Positions 36,924-46,565 are shown, counted from the first letter of the stretch. The stretch is 64,000 bases of DNA from Sphingomonas phyllosphaerae FA2 (GCF_000427645.1 NZ_KE386571.1:2934895-2998894), one strand, 5' to 3'. Translations and numbers: made by a program. The notes: generated by a model from the letters alone, not told the origin.

Positions 36924-37346
36924 ATGAGAGACATGATCCGTACGGCCGGCGCCGTGACGCTGGCGCTGGCAGGTGCCGGGGTGGCGCAGGCCGGGCCGGG
37001 CGACACCGGCATGATGGTGCGGATCGCGGAAGTGTCGGTCGATCCGGCGCAGCTCGATGCGTACAAGACGATCCTCGCCACCGAGCAGGAAGCGTCGGTG
37101 CGCAGCGAGCCGGGCGTGTTGATGCTCCACTCGGTGCAGATCGCGGAGGACCCGACGCAGATCCGGCTGCTGGAGGTCTATGCCAGCCGCGCCGCCTATG
37201 AAGCGCACATCCGCGCGCCGCATTTCCTGACCTACAAGACCGCCACGGAGAAGATGGTGCGCGCCCTGCGGCTGGTCGACACGCATCCGATCCTGCTGTG
37301 CGCCAAGTCGCGAGGGACGAAGGGCGGCCCAGTGACGTGTATGTGA
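36924..37346 (+). CDS. Putative quinol monooxygenase (ABM domain), exported
   Basis: A 140-residue protein with a signal peptide (MRDMIRTAGAVTLALAGAGVAQA, cut near residue 23) and an antibiotic-biosynthesis-monooxygenase ferredoxin-like domain: VRIAEVSVDPAQLDAYKTIL, EPGVLMLHSVQ, LLEVYASRAAYEAH and HFLTYK. Such cofactor-free or haem-binding domains act on quinones or haem. The start is set by GCAGGAGG just upstream of ATG 36924. A hairpin lies 23 bp past the stop. Confidence 0.8.
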   Translation: MRDMIRTAGAVTLALAGAGVAQAGPGDTGMMVRIAEVSVDPAQLDAYKTILATEQEASVRSEPGVLMLHSVQIAEDPTQIRLLEVYASRAAYEAHIRAPHFLTYKTATEKMVRALRLVDTHPILLCAKSRGTKGGPVTCM

Positions 37347-37369
37347 CGCAGTCCGCATCGCCATTGCCG

Positions 37370-37394
37370 GTCGGCGCAGCACTGCCGCGCCGAC
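37370..37394 (+). terminator. Perfect 8-bp GC hairpin after the ABM gene
   Basis: GTCGGCGC and GCGCCGAC are separated by 9 nt, between the ABM gene and the methyltransferase gene. No downstream T run; it may be Rho-dependent or mark a processing site. Confidence 0.35.
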
Positions 37395-37442
37395 CATTGA
37401 GGCCGTAAGGACGGCCAACGTCATGCCACGGTCGGAGCGACG

Positions 37443-38225
37443 ATGACCGACAACGAAGCACGCTATCTGCGCGAGGTGCAGTATCGCTTTCCCGACCGGC
37501 TGGAAGCGCGCGCGGTGCTCCATCGCCGGTATGGCCGTGGCGACTGGTTCGCGTGGCTGGCCAGAGAGATCGCGTTCGTGCCGGGCAGCGTGGTGGCGGA
37601 TGTCGGCTGTGGTGCGGGCGCCTTGTGGCGCGATGCACCGCACGATGTTCCCGACGACCTGACGCTGCGGCTGGTCGACAGTTCGCCGGGCATGGTGGCG
37701 GCGGCGGACGCGACGGTACGAGCCGACGGGCGGTGGCGCGACGTCGCCGTCATCGTCGGCGATGCGACTGCGTTGCCGTTCGCGGATGGCAGCATCGACA
37801 CGGCGCTGGCGATCCACATGCTCTATCATCTCGCCGACCCCGCCGCGGGCCTCGCCGAACTGGCGCGCGTGACGCGACCGGGCGGAACGGTGGCGGTGGT
37901 GCTCAACCGCGCCGGGACGATGGCGGAGTTGAGCGGGCTCGTGGAGCAGGCGCTCGGCCAGACATCGTCCCGGCCCGCCCCGTTGTCATCCGAAGAGGGG
38001 CTGGCGCTGATGCAGGCGCACTTCGGCACGGTCGAGGTGCGGCGCTACGACGACACGCTGCGCGTCGCCGATCCGGTCGACCTGCTCGGCTACCTGACCA
38101 GCCTCCCCGAAGCGGACGCGCCCGGTGCCGCGACGAAGCTGGCGGAAGCGGTCGAGGCGGCGTTCCGGCGGTCCGAGGTGTTTACGATCGCGAAGATCTC
38201 GGAATTGTTGATCGCACGACGCTGA
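37443..38225 (+). CDS. Class I SAM-dependent methyltransferase
   Basis: A 260-residue Rossmann-fold methyltransferase of the Methyltransf_11 type. Motif I is VVADVGCGAGALW (about 50-62), followed by LRLVDSSPGMVAAA and the post-II segment GDATALPFADGSIDTALAIHML. Substrate not predictable; the C-terminal part lacks any recognisable substrate domain. Convergent with ribH. Confidence 0.87.
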   Translation: MTDNEARYLREVQYRFPDRLEARAVLHRRYGRGDWFAWLAREIAFVPGSVVADVGCGAGALWRDAPHDVPDDLTLRLVDSSPGMVAAADATVRADGRWRDVAVIVGDATALPFADGSIDTALAIHMLYHLADPAAGLAELARVTRPGGTVAVVLNRAGTMAELSGLVEQALGQTSSRPAPLSSEEGLALMQAHFGTVEVRRYDDTLRVADPVDLLGYLTSLPEADAPGAATKLAEAVEAAFRRSEVFTIAKISELLIARR

Positions 38226-38248
38226 AGCGAAGCCGGGACAACCGCTTG

Positions 38249-38668
38249 TCAGCCGAGCCGTTCCTTGAGGTCGAGCATCGCCAGCGCTGCCTTGGCCGCC
38301 GCGCCGCCCTTGTCGAGTTGTGCGGGGTCGGCTCGGACGATCGCCTGCGCCTCGTTCTCGGTGGTGAGGATGCCGTTGCCGATCGGGATACCATCCATCG
38401 TCAGCGCCATGATCCCGCGTGCGCTTTCGTTGGCGACGATCTCGAAATGATAGGTCTCGCCGCGGATCACCACGCCCAGCGCGACGAAGGCGTCATAGCG
38501 CCCGCTCTCCGCCGCCAGCGCGATCGCGCCGGGGACTTCGAGCGCGCCCGGGACCGTCAGCACCTCGGCGCGATGCCCCGCCGCCTCGACTGCCGCGGTC
38601 GCGCCGGCGACCAGCATGTCGTTGAGATGATCGTAGAACCGCGCTTCGACGATAAGGACGTTGGCCAT
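38249..38668 (-). CDS. ribH: 6,7-dimethyl-8-ribityllumazine synthase
   Basis: Condenses the pyrimidine from RibD with 3,4-dihydroxybutanone phosphate from RibB to give lumazine. 139 residues with the family motifs [41 protein letters not shown] and [16 protein letters not shown]. Its ATG overlaps the ribBX stop. Last gene of the riboflavin operon. Confidence 0.96.
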   Translation of the reverse strand: MANVLIVEARFYDHLNDMLVAGATAAVEAAGHRAEVLTVPGALEVPGAIALAAESGRYDAFVALGVVIRGETYHFEIVANESARGIMALTMDGIPIGNGILTTENEAQAIVRADPAQLDKGGAAAKAALAMLDLKERLG

Positions 38669-39801
38669 CAATCCACCTTCCGTTCGCCGACGATCGACAG
38701 CCCATAGCCGTCGAGCCCGACCAATGTGTGATGCGTGTTGGTGAGCAGCACCATGTCGTGCACGCCCAGCTCGGCGAGGATCATCGCGCCGACGCCATAG
38801 TCGCGCAATTCCTCCATATCGACCGTCGCCTGCTCGCCCGCCTTCAGCCGCACCGCGGTGGTGAAAGAATCGGCGCGCTGGCGGTTGATGACGACGATCA
38901 CGCCTGCGCCTTCCGCGGCGATCAGCTCCATCGAGCGCGACAGCATCCGGCTGCGCTCGCCCTCCTCGCCGAACAGATCGGCGAACGGCGACAGCGCGTG
39001 CATCCGGACCAATGTCGGGCGCGACGGGTCGACGCGGCCCTTGACCAGCGCGATCTGCTCGGTGCCGGTCGCCTTGTTGCGATAGGCGCGGACGGTCCAG
39101 TCGCCGCCCCAGCGGCTGGTGAACGGCGCTTCGCTGACCAGCTCGACCAGATGATCGTGGCGGCGGCGATAGGCGATCAGGTCGCGGATCGTGCCGATCT
39201 TCAGATTGTGGAGCTGCGCGAACGACACGAGATCATCGAGGCGCGCCATCGTGCCGTCCTCGTTCATGATCTCGCAGATCACGCCCGAGGGATTGAGCCC
39301 CGCGAGGCGCGAGACGTCGACCGCCGCCTCGGTATGCCCGGCGCGCACCAGCACGCCGCCGTCGCGCGCGACCAGCGGGAAGACGTGCCCCGGGGTGACG
39401 ATGTCGGTGCGATCCTTGGTCGAATCGATCGCCACCGCGATCGTGCAGGCGCGATCGGCGGCGGAGATGCCGGTGGTCACGCCCTCGCGCGCCTCGATCG
39501 AGACGGTGAAGGCGGTTTCGTGGCGGGTGCCGTTGTTGCGGCTCATCAGATCGAGCCCGAGTTCCTCGACGCGGGACTTGGTCATCGCCAAACAGATCAG
39601 CCCGCGGCCGTGGCGCGCCATGAAGTTGATCTTCTCGGGCGTCGCCATCTGCGCGGGGATGACGAGATCGCCCTCGTTCTCGCGATCCTCGTCGTCGACC
39701 AGGATGAACATCCGGCCGTTGCGCGCCTCGTCGATGATCTCTTCTGGGGAGGACAGATAGCCGTGGCGCAGGCGCGCGAGTTCGGCGGACTTAGCGGCCA
39801 C
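38668..39801 (-). CDS. ribB: RibBX-type 3,4-dihydroxy-2-butanone-4-phosphate synthase with degenerate GTP cyclohydrolase II domain
   Basis: 377 residues. The N-terminal half (to about 205) is a complete Rib[44 protein letters not shown] and [19 protein letters not shown]. The C-terminal half has the GTP cyclohydrolase II fold, but the zinc-binding Cys cluster and following R-C-D-C segment are absent ([19 protein letters not shown] instead), and it contains no Cys at all. This matches the RibBX variant described in proteobacteria, in which that half lacks cyclohydrolase activity. GTP cyclohydrolase II must therefore be encoded elsewhere. GTG start 39801 overlaps ribE, with GGAG upstream. Confidence 0.93.
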   Translation of the reverse strand: MAAKSAELARLRHGYLSSPEEIIDEARNGRMFILVDDEDRENEGDLVIPAQMATPEKINFMARHGRGLICLAMTKSRVEELGLDLMSRNNGTRHETAFTVSIEAREGVTTGISAADRACTIAVAIDSTKDRTDIVTPGHVFPLVARDGGVLVRAGHTEAAVDVSRLAGLNPSGVICEIMNEDGTMARLDDLVSFAQLHNLKIGTIRDLIAYRRRHDHLVELVSEAPFTSRWGGDWTVRAYRNKATGTEQIALVKGRVDPSRPTLVRMHALSPFADLFGEEGERSRMLSRSMELIAAEGAGVIVVINRQRADSFTTAVRLKAGEQATVDMEELRDYGVGAMILAELGVHDMVLLTNTHHTLVGLDGYGLSIVGERKVD

Positions 39802-40396
39802 GATAATGCTCCATGCGTTGCAGATAGCGGGCGAGGACGTCGATCTCGACGTTGACGGCCTGACCGACTTCCAATGCCCCAAGCGTCGTCACCGCCTGCG
39901 TGTGCGGGATCAGGTTGATCGCGAAATGCGTGCCGTCGGTTTCGTCGCGCACCTCGTTGACGGTCAGCGACACACCGTCGATCGTCACCGACCCCTTGGT
40001 GGCGAGGAACGGCGCGAGCGCGGGGTCGACGCGGAAGCCGATCCGTTTCGAATCGCCGTCCGCGCACACGCCGATCACTTCGGCGATGCCGTCGACATGC
40101 CCGGTAACGATATGCCCGCCGAGTTCGTCGCCCAGCTTCATCGCGCGTTCGAGATTGAGGCGGCGACCGGCGCGCCACTGGTCGCGGGCAGTGCGCGCGA
40201 CCGTCTCGCCCGACACGTCGACGACGAACTGGCCCGGGCGGGTGTCGACCACCGTCAGGCACACGCCCGAACAGGCAATCGACGCGCCCAGGTCGATCGC
40301 GGCGGTGTCATAGGCGGTGGCGATCGTGACGCGCCGGTCGCCGCGTTCCTCCACGCTGTCGATGGTGCCGATGTCGGTGACGATGCCGGTGAACAT
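39791..40396 (-). CDS. ribE: Riboflavin synthase, alpha subunit type
   Basis: Dismutates two lumazines to riboflavin. 201 residues built from two lumazine-binding repeats: the N-terminal MFTGIVTDIGTI, SIACSGVCLTVVD, then GDELGGHIVTGHVDG and VTIDGVSLTVN in the second. Start ATG 40396 is 13 bp after ribD. Identity clear. Confidence 0.97.
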   Translation of the reverse strand: MFTGIVTDIGTIDSVEERGDRRVTIATAYDTAAIDLGASIACSGVCLTVVDTRPGQFVVDVSGETVARTARDQWRAGRRLNLERAMKLGDELGGHIVTGHVDGIAEVIGVCADGDSKRIGFRVDPALAPFLATKGSVTIDGVSLTVNEVRDETDGTHFAINLIPHTQAVTTLGALEVGQAVNVEIDVLARYLQRMEHYRGR

Positions 40397-40409
40397 GGGA
40401 ATTGGCCTT

Positions 40410-41438
40410 TCAGGCGCGCTCGTAGACTTCGAGCCGGTCGCTGCCAAGCTGGCGCTGATCGGCAAGCGTCCAGCGGCCGTGCGCATCGGTGAGGTCGGCG
40501 AGGCCGAGGCCGGGCAGCGTGCGACCGCCGCCGATCAGGATCGGGGCGCGGTACAGGAGCAAGCGATCGACGAGGCCGGCGCGGAGAAACGCGGCGGCGG
40601 TCTGCGCGCCGCCCTCGACGAAGAGGTGGTCGGCGGGGAGCGTCGCGATCTCTTCTGGGGCGGTGATGTGGATCACGTCCGTCATCGCGAGCGTAGCGAC
40701 GCGATCCAGAGCGTCCGGGGTGGGGCTCTGGATTGCTTCGCTACGCTCGCAATGACGCGCGCTTCGGGAGAGCACCACCTTCAACGGGCTTAGATCCTCC
40801 AGCCCCGGCAACCGCACGTCGAGCCGGGGCCGATCGGCTTCCCATGTCCCGCGCCCGACGAGGATCGCGTCGTGGCGGCTGCGTTCGAGCTGCGTATGCG
40901 CGCGCGCTTCGGGGCCGGTGATCCACTGGCTGCGCCCATCCGCCATCGCCGCTGCGCCGTCGAGCGACAGCGCGAGCTTGAGCGTGACATAGGGGCGGCC
41001 GAGCGCACGGCGGGTGAGAAAGCCCGCCATCGACTTACGCGCTGCGTCGGCGAGAAGATCGGTTTCGACCACGATCCCACGGGCACGGAGCCGCGCGAAC
41101 CCGCCACCGCCGGTACGCGGATCGGGGTCGCCGATCCCGGCGACCACCCGCGCGACCGCCGCAGCCACGAGCAGATCGGCACAGGCGGGGCCTCGCGTGC
41201 TGACATGCGCGCAAGGTTCGAGCGTGACATAGGCGGTCGCGCCCTGTGCGGCGTCGCCGGCTTCGGCGAGCGCCATCGCCTCGGCGTGCGGACGTCCACC
41301 CGGCTGCGTCCAGCCACGTCCGACGACGCGGCCGTCACGGACGATCACGCACCCGACATTGGGATTGGGCGTCGTCCGCCCGCGCGTCCGCCCCGCCAGC
41401 GCGAGCGCGGCGGCCATCCAGCGCGCGTCGTCGTTCAA
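40410..41438 (-). CDS. ribD: Bifunctional riboflavin deaminase/reductase RibD, carrying an in-frame repeat insertion
   Basis: 342 residues. The deaminase half has HAEAMAL (H51) and PCAHVSTRGPAC (C76/C86) for zinc. The reductase half has KLALSLDGAAAMADGRSQWI and ILVGRGTWEADRPRLDVR. Residues 228-253 (RHCERSEAIQ ... VATLAMT) are not RibD sequence but a translated palindromic repeat, inserted between a beta strand (VVLSRS) and the next (VIHITAPEEI). The frame is kept because the element is 78 bp. The start is TTG 41438; without insertion the length would be about 316, normal for RibD. Confidence 0.94.
   Translation of the reverse strand: MNDDARWMAAALALAGRTRGRTTPNPNVGCVIVRDGRVVGRGWTQPGGRPHAEAMALAEAGDAAQGATAYVTLEPCAHVSTRGPACADLLVAAAVARVVAGIGDPDPRTGGGGFARLRARGIVVETDLLADAARKSMAGFLTRRALGRPYVTLKLALSLDGAAAMADGRSQWITGPEARAHTQLERSRHDAILVGRGTWEADRPRLDVRLPGLEDLSPLKVVLSRSARHCERSEAIQSPTPDALDRVATLAMTDVIHITAPEEIATLPADHLFVEGGAQTAAAFLRAGLVDRLLLYRAPILIGGGRTLPGLGLADLTDAHGRWTLADQRQLGSDRLEVYERA
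40680..40757. repeat. Palindromic (REP-like) element inside ribD, family C
   Basis: Exactly 78 bp. The arms GTCATCGCGAGCGTAGC and GCTACGCTCGCAATGAC are near reverse complements; the centre GATCCAGAGC/GCTCTGGAT is also paired. Read on the minus strand it encodes 26 residues without a stop. It is a different family from the intergenic REP elements in this window. Confidence 0.92.
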
Positions 41439-41442
41439 CGAA

Positions 41443-41793
41443 TCAGATACCCATGTCGTTCAGCTTGTCGTCGAGCCGCTTGAAGCCGGCGCGCAGCTTC
41501 TCCTCGCGCGCCTTCTGTGCGGCGATCTCCGCATCGCGGATCGGCTTGTCGATCTTCTGCTGCGCGACGATCTCGGCATCGGTGCGGTCGAGCTTCCACT
41601 GCTGGAAGTAGACGATATTGGGGCGATATTCCTTCTCGGCGTAGGAATCGTAGAAGAACGCCCAGATCACCACCGATGTCACCGCGATCGACAGCGCGAA
41701 GAAGCTCCACTCGTACCGCTCGCGCGTCTGGAGGAAGTAGCGCAGGTCGCGCGTGGCGCGCACCGGCGAAATACGGGCGAGGAACTGTCGCAT
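41443..41793 (-). CDS. Hypothetical membrane-anchored coiled-coil protein
   Basis: A 116-residue protein with one helix in the N-terminal half (SFFALSIAVTSVVIWAFFYD, about 30-49) and a charged C-terminal helix rich in Lys/Glu/Ala (KPIRDAEIAAQKAREEKLRA), a likely coiled coil. No signal peptide; the C-terminal part is probably periplasmic or cytoplasmic depending on orientation. It sits between gltX and ribD, 4 bp before ribD. Family not recognised by me. Confidence 0.75.
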   Translation of the reverse strand: MRQFLARISPVRATRDLRYFLQTRERYEWSFFALSIAVTSVVIWAFFYDSYAEKEYRPNIVYFQQWKLDRTDAEIVAQQKIDKPIRDAEIAAQKAREEKLRAGFKRLDDKLNDMGI

Positions 41794-41811
41794 GGGCAGG
41801 GATATAGGACG

Positions 41812-43149
41812 TCAGCCGCGGCTGTTCGAGTCCAGTCGCGCGATCGCGCGTTCGCGGCCGATCAGCGGGAGCAGCGCCGCCATGTCGGGGCCGTGATCGC
41901 GTCCGGTCAGCGCGCGGCGCAGCGGCAGGAACAACGGCTTGCCCTTCCGCCCGGTCTTCTCCTTCAACGCCGCAGTGAGCGCATGCCACGGGTCGCCGGT
42001 CCATTCGATCGTGCGCGCGACCTCGGCGGCCTGCGCGACATAAGTGGCATCCTCGCCCGCCGCGGGGGCGTCGACCGGCCCCTCGATCACCTGCCACCAG
42101 TCGGCGGCACCCGCGATTGTCTCGAGATTGGGGCGGATCGCCTCCCACACCGCCGCATCCATCCCGGCGGGCAGGCGGTCGGCGACCGCGTCGAACGGCA
42201 ATTGGTGGATGATGCGGGCATTGACCTGCGCCAGCTCGCGCTCGTCGAACCGGGCGGGCGCGCGGCCGAAATGCGCGAAGTCGAACGCGTCGAGCAACGG
42301 GCCGGGATCGAGATGCGGCTCGACCGGCTGACTGGTGCCGAGCCGTGCCAGCAGCGAGACGATCGCGGCGGGCTCGATCCCCGCGTCGCGTAGCGCGTCG
42401 ACGCCAAGGCTGCCGAGCCGCTTCGACAATTTGCCCTCCGCGCCGGTCAGCAACGCTTCGTGCACGAAGGCCGGCGGGGTCGCGCCCATCGCGGCGAACA
42501 TCTGCAATTGCAGCGCGGTGTTGGTGACGTGATCCTCGCCGCGCACGACATGCGTCACGCCCATGTCGCGGTCGTCGATCGCGGAGGGCAGCATATAGAG
42601 CCACGAGCCGTCGGCGCGGCGGATCACCGGATCGCTCATCGTCGCCGCGTCGAACTGCTGCGGGCCGCGGATCAGGTCGGTCCATTCGATCGGCGTCGCA
42701 TGGTCGAGCCGGAAGCGCCAGTGCGGGCGGACGCCCTGTGCCTCCAGCGCCGCGCGCTCGGCGTCGCTCAACGCCAGTGCGGCGCGATCATAGACCGGCG
42801 GCAGCCCGCGCCCGCGCAGGATCTTGCGCTTGAGGTCCAGCTCCTGCGCGGTCTCGTAAGCCGGGTAGATATGGCCGGCCGCGCGCAGTTCCTCGAACAC
42901 CTCCTCGTAGCGGGCGGTGCGCGCCGACTGGCGCTCCTCGGCGTCGGGGTGAAGCCCCAGCCACGCGAGGTCGGCGCGGATCGCGTCGACGAACCGTTCC
43001 TCGCTGCGCTCGGCATCGGTATCGTCGATCCGCAGCAGGAACCGTCCGCCATGCGCGCGCGCCCACATCCAGTTGTGGAGCGCGGTGCGGATGTTGCCGA
43101 CGTGCAGCGTGCCGGTCGGCGAGGGTGCGAAGCGGGTGATGACGTTCAT
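41812..43149 (-). CDS. gltX: Glutamyl-tRNA synthetase
   Basis: Class I aminoacyl-tRNA synthetase of 445 residues. [20 protein letters not shown] supplies the HIGH-type motif and [15 protein letters not shown] the KMSKS-type motif. Length and motifs fit the bacterial GltX group; a nondiscriminating version that also charges tRNA-Gln is usual in alphaproteobacteria, but this is not decidable here. Divergent from prs, whose start is 79 bp away. Confidence 0.95.
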   Translation of the reverse strand: MNVITRFAPSPTGTLHVGNIRTALHNWMWARAHGGRFLLRIDDTDAERSEERFVDAIRADLAWLGLHPDAEERQSARTARYEEVFEELRAAGHIYPAYETAQELDLKRKILRGRGLPPVYDRAALALSDAERAALEAQGVRPHWRFRLDHATPIEWTDLIRGPQQFDAATMSDPVIRRADGSWLYMLPSAIDDRDMGVTHVVRGEDHVTNTALQLQMFAAMGATPPAFVHEALLTGAEGKLSKRLGSLGVDALRDAGIEPAAIVSLLARLGTSQPVEPHLDPGPLLDAFDFAHFGRAPARFDERELAQVNARIIHQLPFDAVADRLPAGMDAAVWEAIRPNLETIAGAADWWQVIEGPVDAPAAGEDATYVAQAAEVARTIEWTGDPWHALTAALKEKTGRKGKPLFLPLRRALTGRDHGPDMAALLPLIGRERAIARLDSNSRG

Positions 43150-43228
43150 GGGTCAGCCGCTTACGCGCGCCCCCTTCCCCTCGCCAGCCCCCGCGCCTAA
43201 ACGAGCCCGCACGAAAGGGTGTTCGTCC

Positions 43229-44164
43229 ATGAAATTGATGACCGGCAACTCAAACCTGCCGCTGGCGCGTGCGATCTCCGACTATCTGGAGGTGCCGCTG
43301 ACCGAGGCGCTGGTGCGCCGCTTCGCCGACGAGGAAATCTTCGTCGAGATCATGGAGAACGTCCGCGGCGAGGACGTGTTCGTCGTTCAGTCGACCAGCT
43401 ATCCCGTCAACGACAACCTGATGGAATTACTCATCATGATCGACGCGCTCAAGCGCGCGTCGGCCAAGCGCATCACTGCGGTCCTCCCCTATTTCGGCTA
43501 TGCGCGGCAGGACCGGAAGCCAGGGCCGCGCACGCCGATCTCCGCCAAGCTGGTCGCCAATCTGGTGACGACCGCCGGTGCGGACCGCGTGCTGTCGGTC
43601 GACCTGCACGCCGGGCAGATCCAGGGCTTCTTCGACATTCCGACCGACAATCTGTTCGCCGCGCCGGTGATGTCGCAGGACATTCGCGCGCGCTTCGGCG
43701 AGAAGAATTTGATGGTCGTCTCACCCGACGTCGGCGGCGTGGTGCGCGCGCGCGCGCTGTCGAAGCGGCTCGACAACGCCCCGCTCGCGATCGTCGACAA
43801 GCGCCGTGAGCGCGCGGGCGAGTCGGAGGTGATGAACATCATCGGCGATGTCGAGGGGCGGTTCTGCATCCTGATCGACGATATCGTCGATTCGGCGGGG
43901 ACGTTGTGCAACGCCGCCGCCGCGCTGAAGGAAGCGGGGGCGGAGGACGTCGTCGCTTATGTGACGCACGGCGTGCTGTCGGGCGGCGCGGTGGCGCGGG
44001 TCGAGGGCTCGGCGCTGCACGAACTGGTCATCACTGATTCGATCGGCAACCACGACACGATCAAGGATGCCGGCAAGATCCGCCACCTGACGATCGCGCC
44101 GCTGCTCGCCGAAGCGATGCGGCGGATTTCGGACGAGGCGAGCGTCTCGTCGCTGTTCGACTGA
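43229..44164 (+). CDS. prs: Ribose-phosphate pyrophosphokinase
   Basis: Makes PRPP for nucleotide, histidine and NAD synthesis. 311 residues with [29 protein letters not shown], the flexible loop [21 protein letters not shown], and the PRPP motif [17 protein letters not shown]. Start ATG 43229. Confidence 0.97.
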   Translation: MKLMTGNSNLPLARAISDYLEVPLTEALVRRFADEEIFVEIMENVRGEDVFVVQSTSYPVNDNLMELLIMIDALKRASAKRITAVLPYFGYARQDRKPGPRTPISAKLVANLVTTAGADRVLSVDLHAGQIQGFFDIPTDNLFAAPVMSQDIRARFGEKNLMVVSPDVGGVVRARALSKRLDNAPLAIVDKRRERAGESEVMNIIGDVEGRFCILIDDIVDSAGTLCNAAAALKEAGAEDVVAYVTHGVLSGGAVARVEGSALHELVITDSIGNHDTIKDAGKIRHLTIAPLLAEAMRRISDEASVSSLFD

Positions 44165-44263
44165 GGCGGGACGCAGGCGCGGCCACGCCCGCGCCGCTGC
44201 GTCAGCAGCGCCCCGCCCGGCCGGCGGGCCACGCCCGACCGACGACGCGGCTTTGCCGTGGCG

Positions 44264-44276
44264 CCCCCCCCCCCCC
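44264..44276. repeat. Homopolymer of thirteen C
   Basis: An uninterrupted run of 13 C in the prs-gpsA gap, 5 bp before a REP-like element. Long C tracts are prone to slippage and to sequencing error. Confidence 0.85.
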
Positions 44277-44281
44277 GCTTC

Positions 44282-44367
44282 CGTCATCCCGGACTTGATC
44301 CGGGATCCCGCTTCTTCTTCTGCGACGCGGGCTAAAAGCGGGATTCCGGGTCAAGCCCGGGATGACG
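44282..44367. repeat. REP-like palindrome, family A, copy 2
   Basis: Arms CGTCATCCCGGACTTGATCC and a reverse-complement partner ending CCCGGGATGACG. It lies between the convergent prs and gpsA genes and could serve as a bidirectional terminator. Confidence 0.88.
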
Positions 44368-44379
44368 AACGAGGTGAGG

Positions 44380-45360
44380 CTACACCTCTTCCTTCAACGG
44401 TCGCGACAGCAGGTCGTCTATCACCCCGCGCACCGCCTCGCCCGCGAGCAACCGGCACACCGCAGCGGTGATCGGCATCTCGACCCCCGCCGCCTGCGCC
44501 GCCTCCAGCAGCACCGGCGCGGTGTAGGCGCCCTCGGCGACCGTGCGGCGGTTTGTCAGCAGGTCCGCCGCCGCCTCGCCGCGCCCGATCCCAACCCCCA
44601 GCGAGAAATTGCGCGACGCGGTCGACGAACAGGTCAGCACCAGATCGCCTAGCCCCGACAGCCCCGCGAGCGTCTCAGCCCGCGCGCCCTTTGCGGCACC
44701 GAAGCGGGTCATTTCCGCAAAGCCGCGCGCGATCAGCGCCGCGCGCGCATTCTGGCCCAGTCCCGCGCCGTCGACGACCCCGCACGCGATCGCCAGCACG
44801 TTCTTCACCGCGCCACCGATCTCCGCACCGATCACGTCGCTCGACGCATAGGGCCGGAAATGCGGCGCGGCGATCGCGGTGGCGAGCAACGCGCGCGTCG
44901 CCGGATCGTGCCCGGCCAGCGTCACCGCGGTCGGCAATCCGCGCGCCACCTCATGCGCGAAGGTCGGCCCCGACAGCACCAGCACCGGCGAGGCGGAATG
45001 CTGTTCCTGCGCCACCTCGCTCATCAGCAGATGCGTCCCGGCCTCGATCCCCTTCGAGCAGACGACCAAAGCCTGCGCGTTGGCGGGAAGCTGCGCCAGC
45101 ACGGTGCGCATCGCCTGCGCGGGCGTGACGATCAGATTGGCCGCGGCCTCCGCCACCCATGCCAGATCGCCGGTCGCACGGATCAGCGGCGAAAGCGGGA
45201 TGCCGGGCAGATAGGCGGCGTTCTCGTGATCGGCGTTGATCGCATCGACCAGCGCCGGGTCGCGCGCCCACAGCCGCACCTCATGCCCGTTGGTGGCGGC
45301 GACCTGGGCGAGCGCGGTGCCCCACGCCCCCGCGCCGATGACGCCGATCGGCCCGCTCAT
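44380..45360 (-). CDS. gpsA: Glycerol-3-phosphate dehydrogenase (NAD(P)+)
   Basis: Reduces dihydroxyacetone phosphate to glycerol 3-phosphate for phospholipids. 326 residues; [14 protein letters not shown] binds NAD(P), [45 protein letters not shown] with catalytic Lys and [12 protein letters not shown] are the family landmarks. Start ATG 45360 overlaps the tsaD stop. Confidence 0.96.
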   Translation of the reverse strand: MSGPIGVIGAGAWGTALAQVAATNGHEVRLWARDPALVDAINADHENAAYLPGIPLSPLIRATGDLAWVAEAAANLIVTPAQAMRTVLAQLPANAQALVVCSKGIEAGTHLLMSEVAQEQHSASPVLVLSGPTFAHEVARGLPTAVTLAGHDPATRALLATAIAAPHFRPYASSDVIGAEIGGAVKNVLAIACGVVDGAGLGQNARAALIARGFAEMTRFGAAKGARAETLAGLSGLGDLVLTCSSTASRNFSLGVGIGRGEAAADLLTNRRTVAEGAYTAPVLLEAAQAAGVEMPITAAVCRLLAGEAVRGVIDDLLSRPLKEEV

Positions 45361-46391
45361 GCCTTAACCCCCGCGCCGCGTACCTTCTCCGCATCGGGGT
45401 CGAGCGGCCAGCGCGCGCGCGCCGCGGTGTCGAGCGGGTCGGTCAGCCCGGCGGCGAAGCGCTCCGCGCCCGCCCAGGCGATCATCGCGGCATTGTCGGT
45501 GCACAGCCAGCCCGGCGGCGCGACGAAGCGCAGGCCATGCTCGGCCGCCAGCGCCTGCAACGCCGCGCGGACGGCGCCGTTCGCCGCCACGCCACCGGCG
45601 ACGACCAGAGCGGTCGCGCCGTCCGCCTTGTGAAGCGCGCGGCGGGTGCGGTCGATCAGACAGTCGACCACCGCCTGCTGGAAGCTGGCCGCGACATCGG
45701 CGGCGGCATGGTCGGGCGCCATCCGGGCAACGGCCGCCTTGAGCCCGGCGAACGAGAAATGCGGCTCGGGCGAGCCCCTGAGCGGGCGTGGCAGCGGGAC
45801 GGCGCGCGCATCACCCTCGGCGGCGGCACGCTCGACCGCCGGACCGCCGGGAAAGCCCAGCCCGAGGATCTTGGCGGTCTTGTCGAACGCTTCGCCCGCA
45901 GCGTCGTCGATCGTGGTCGCGAGCCGGCGATAGCGCGCGACGCCCTCGACCAGCAGCAACTGGCAATGCCCGCCCGAGACGAGCAGCAGCAGATAGGGAA
46001 AGTCGAGATCGGGGTCGGCGAGCCGCGGACTGAGGGCATGGCCTTCGAGATGGTTGACCGCGATCAACGGCTTGCCCGCGGCGTGCGCCAGCGCCTTGCC
46101 TGTCACCAGCCCGACCAGCACCCCGCCGATCAGCCCCGGCCCGGCGGTGGCGGCGATCGCGTCGACATCGGCGAGCGTCTTGCCGGCATCAGAGAGCGCC
46201 GCCTCGACGAGCGGTTGCAGCACCTCGACATGCGCGCGCGCGGCGATTTCGGGCACGACGCCGCCATAGGGCCGATGCGCCGCCTCCTGCCCGGCGAGCC
46301 GGTGCGCGAGCACCTGCCGGTCGCCGGTGACGAGAGCGGCGGCGGTTTCGTCGCAGGAGGATTCGAGCCCGAGGATCAGCATGCGGGTCAT
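45357..46391 (-). CDS. tsaD: tRNA N6-adenosine threonylcarbamoyltransferase TsaD
   Basis: Completes threonylcarbamoyl-A37 of ANN-decoding tRNAs. 344 residues of the Kae1/Qri7 family: [25 protein letters not shown] with the metal His pair, [16 protein letters not shown] and [17 protein letters not shown] 46391 is the longest good start; ATG 46382 is possible. tsaD-gpsA opposite hemC is the usual alphaproteobacterial neighbourhood. Confidence 0.96.
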   Translation of the reverse strand: MTRMLILGLESSCDETAAALVTGDRQVLAHRLAGQEAAHRPYGGVVPEIAARAHVEVLQPLVEAALSDAGKTLADVDAIAATAGPGLIGGVLVGLVTGKALAHAAGKPLIAVNHLEGHALSPRLADPDLDFPYLLLLVSGGHCQLLLVEGVARYRRLATTIDDAAGEAFDKTAKILGLGFPGGPAVERAAAEGDARAVPLPRPLRGSPEPHFSFAGLKAAVARMAPDHAAADVAASFQQAVVDCLIDRTRRALHKADGATALVVAGGVAANGAVRAALQALAAEHGLRFVAPPGWLCTDNAAMIAWAGAERFAAGLTDPLDTAARARWPLDPDAEKVRGAGVKA

Positions 46392-46432
46392 TTAGGGGAA
46401 GCGTCGCGGCATATCGACCCCGGCGTTCGCAC

Positions 46433-46565
46433 CGTCGCCCCTGCGCAGGCAGGGGCCTATGACTGCATCGTCACGCGATCGGCCTGACACATGCCCGATC
46501 GTGTTTGTGTCAGACGACAAGCCAGAACGATACAGACATGGGCCCCTGCCTTCGCAGGGGCGACG
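46433..46565. repeat. MITE-like element, copy 1, in the tsaD-hemC promoter gap
   Basis: 133 bp with long imperfect terminal inverted repeats, each a palindrome of the CCCCTGC(G/T)...GCAGGGG type. It holds an inner inverted pair CTGACAC/GTGTCAG. The same arms occur at 57230-57361, where the interior differs except for a few short matches. It lies where both divergent genes need their promoters. Confidence 0.85.

Noticed and set aside
41439..41812. A possible FMN riboswitch before the riboflavin genes.
   Set aside because: I looked for the conserved RFN core around ribD and the small upstream gene and saw none; gene spacing is too tight for a 120-nt aptamer.
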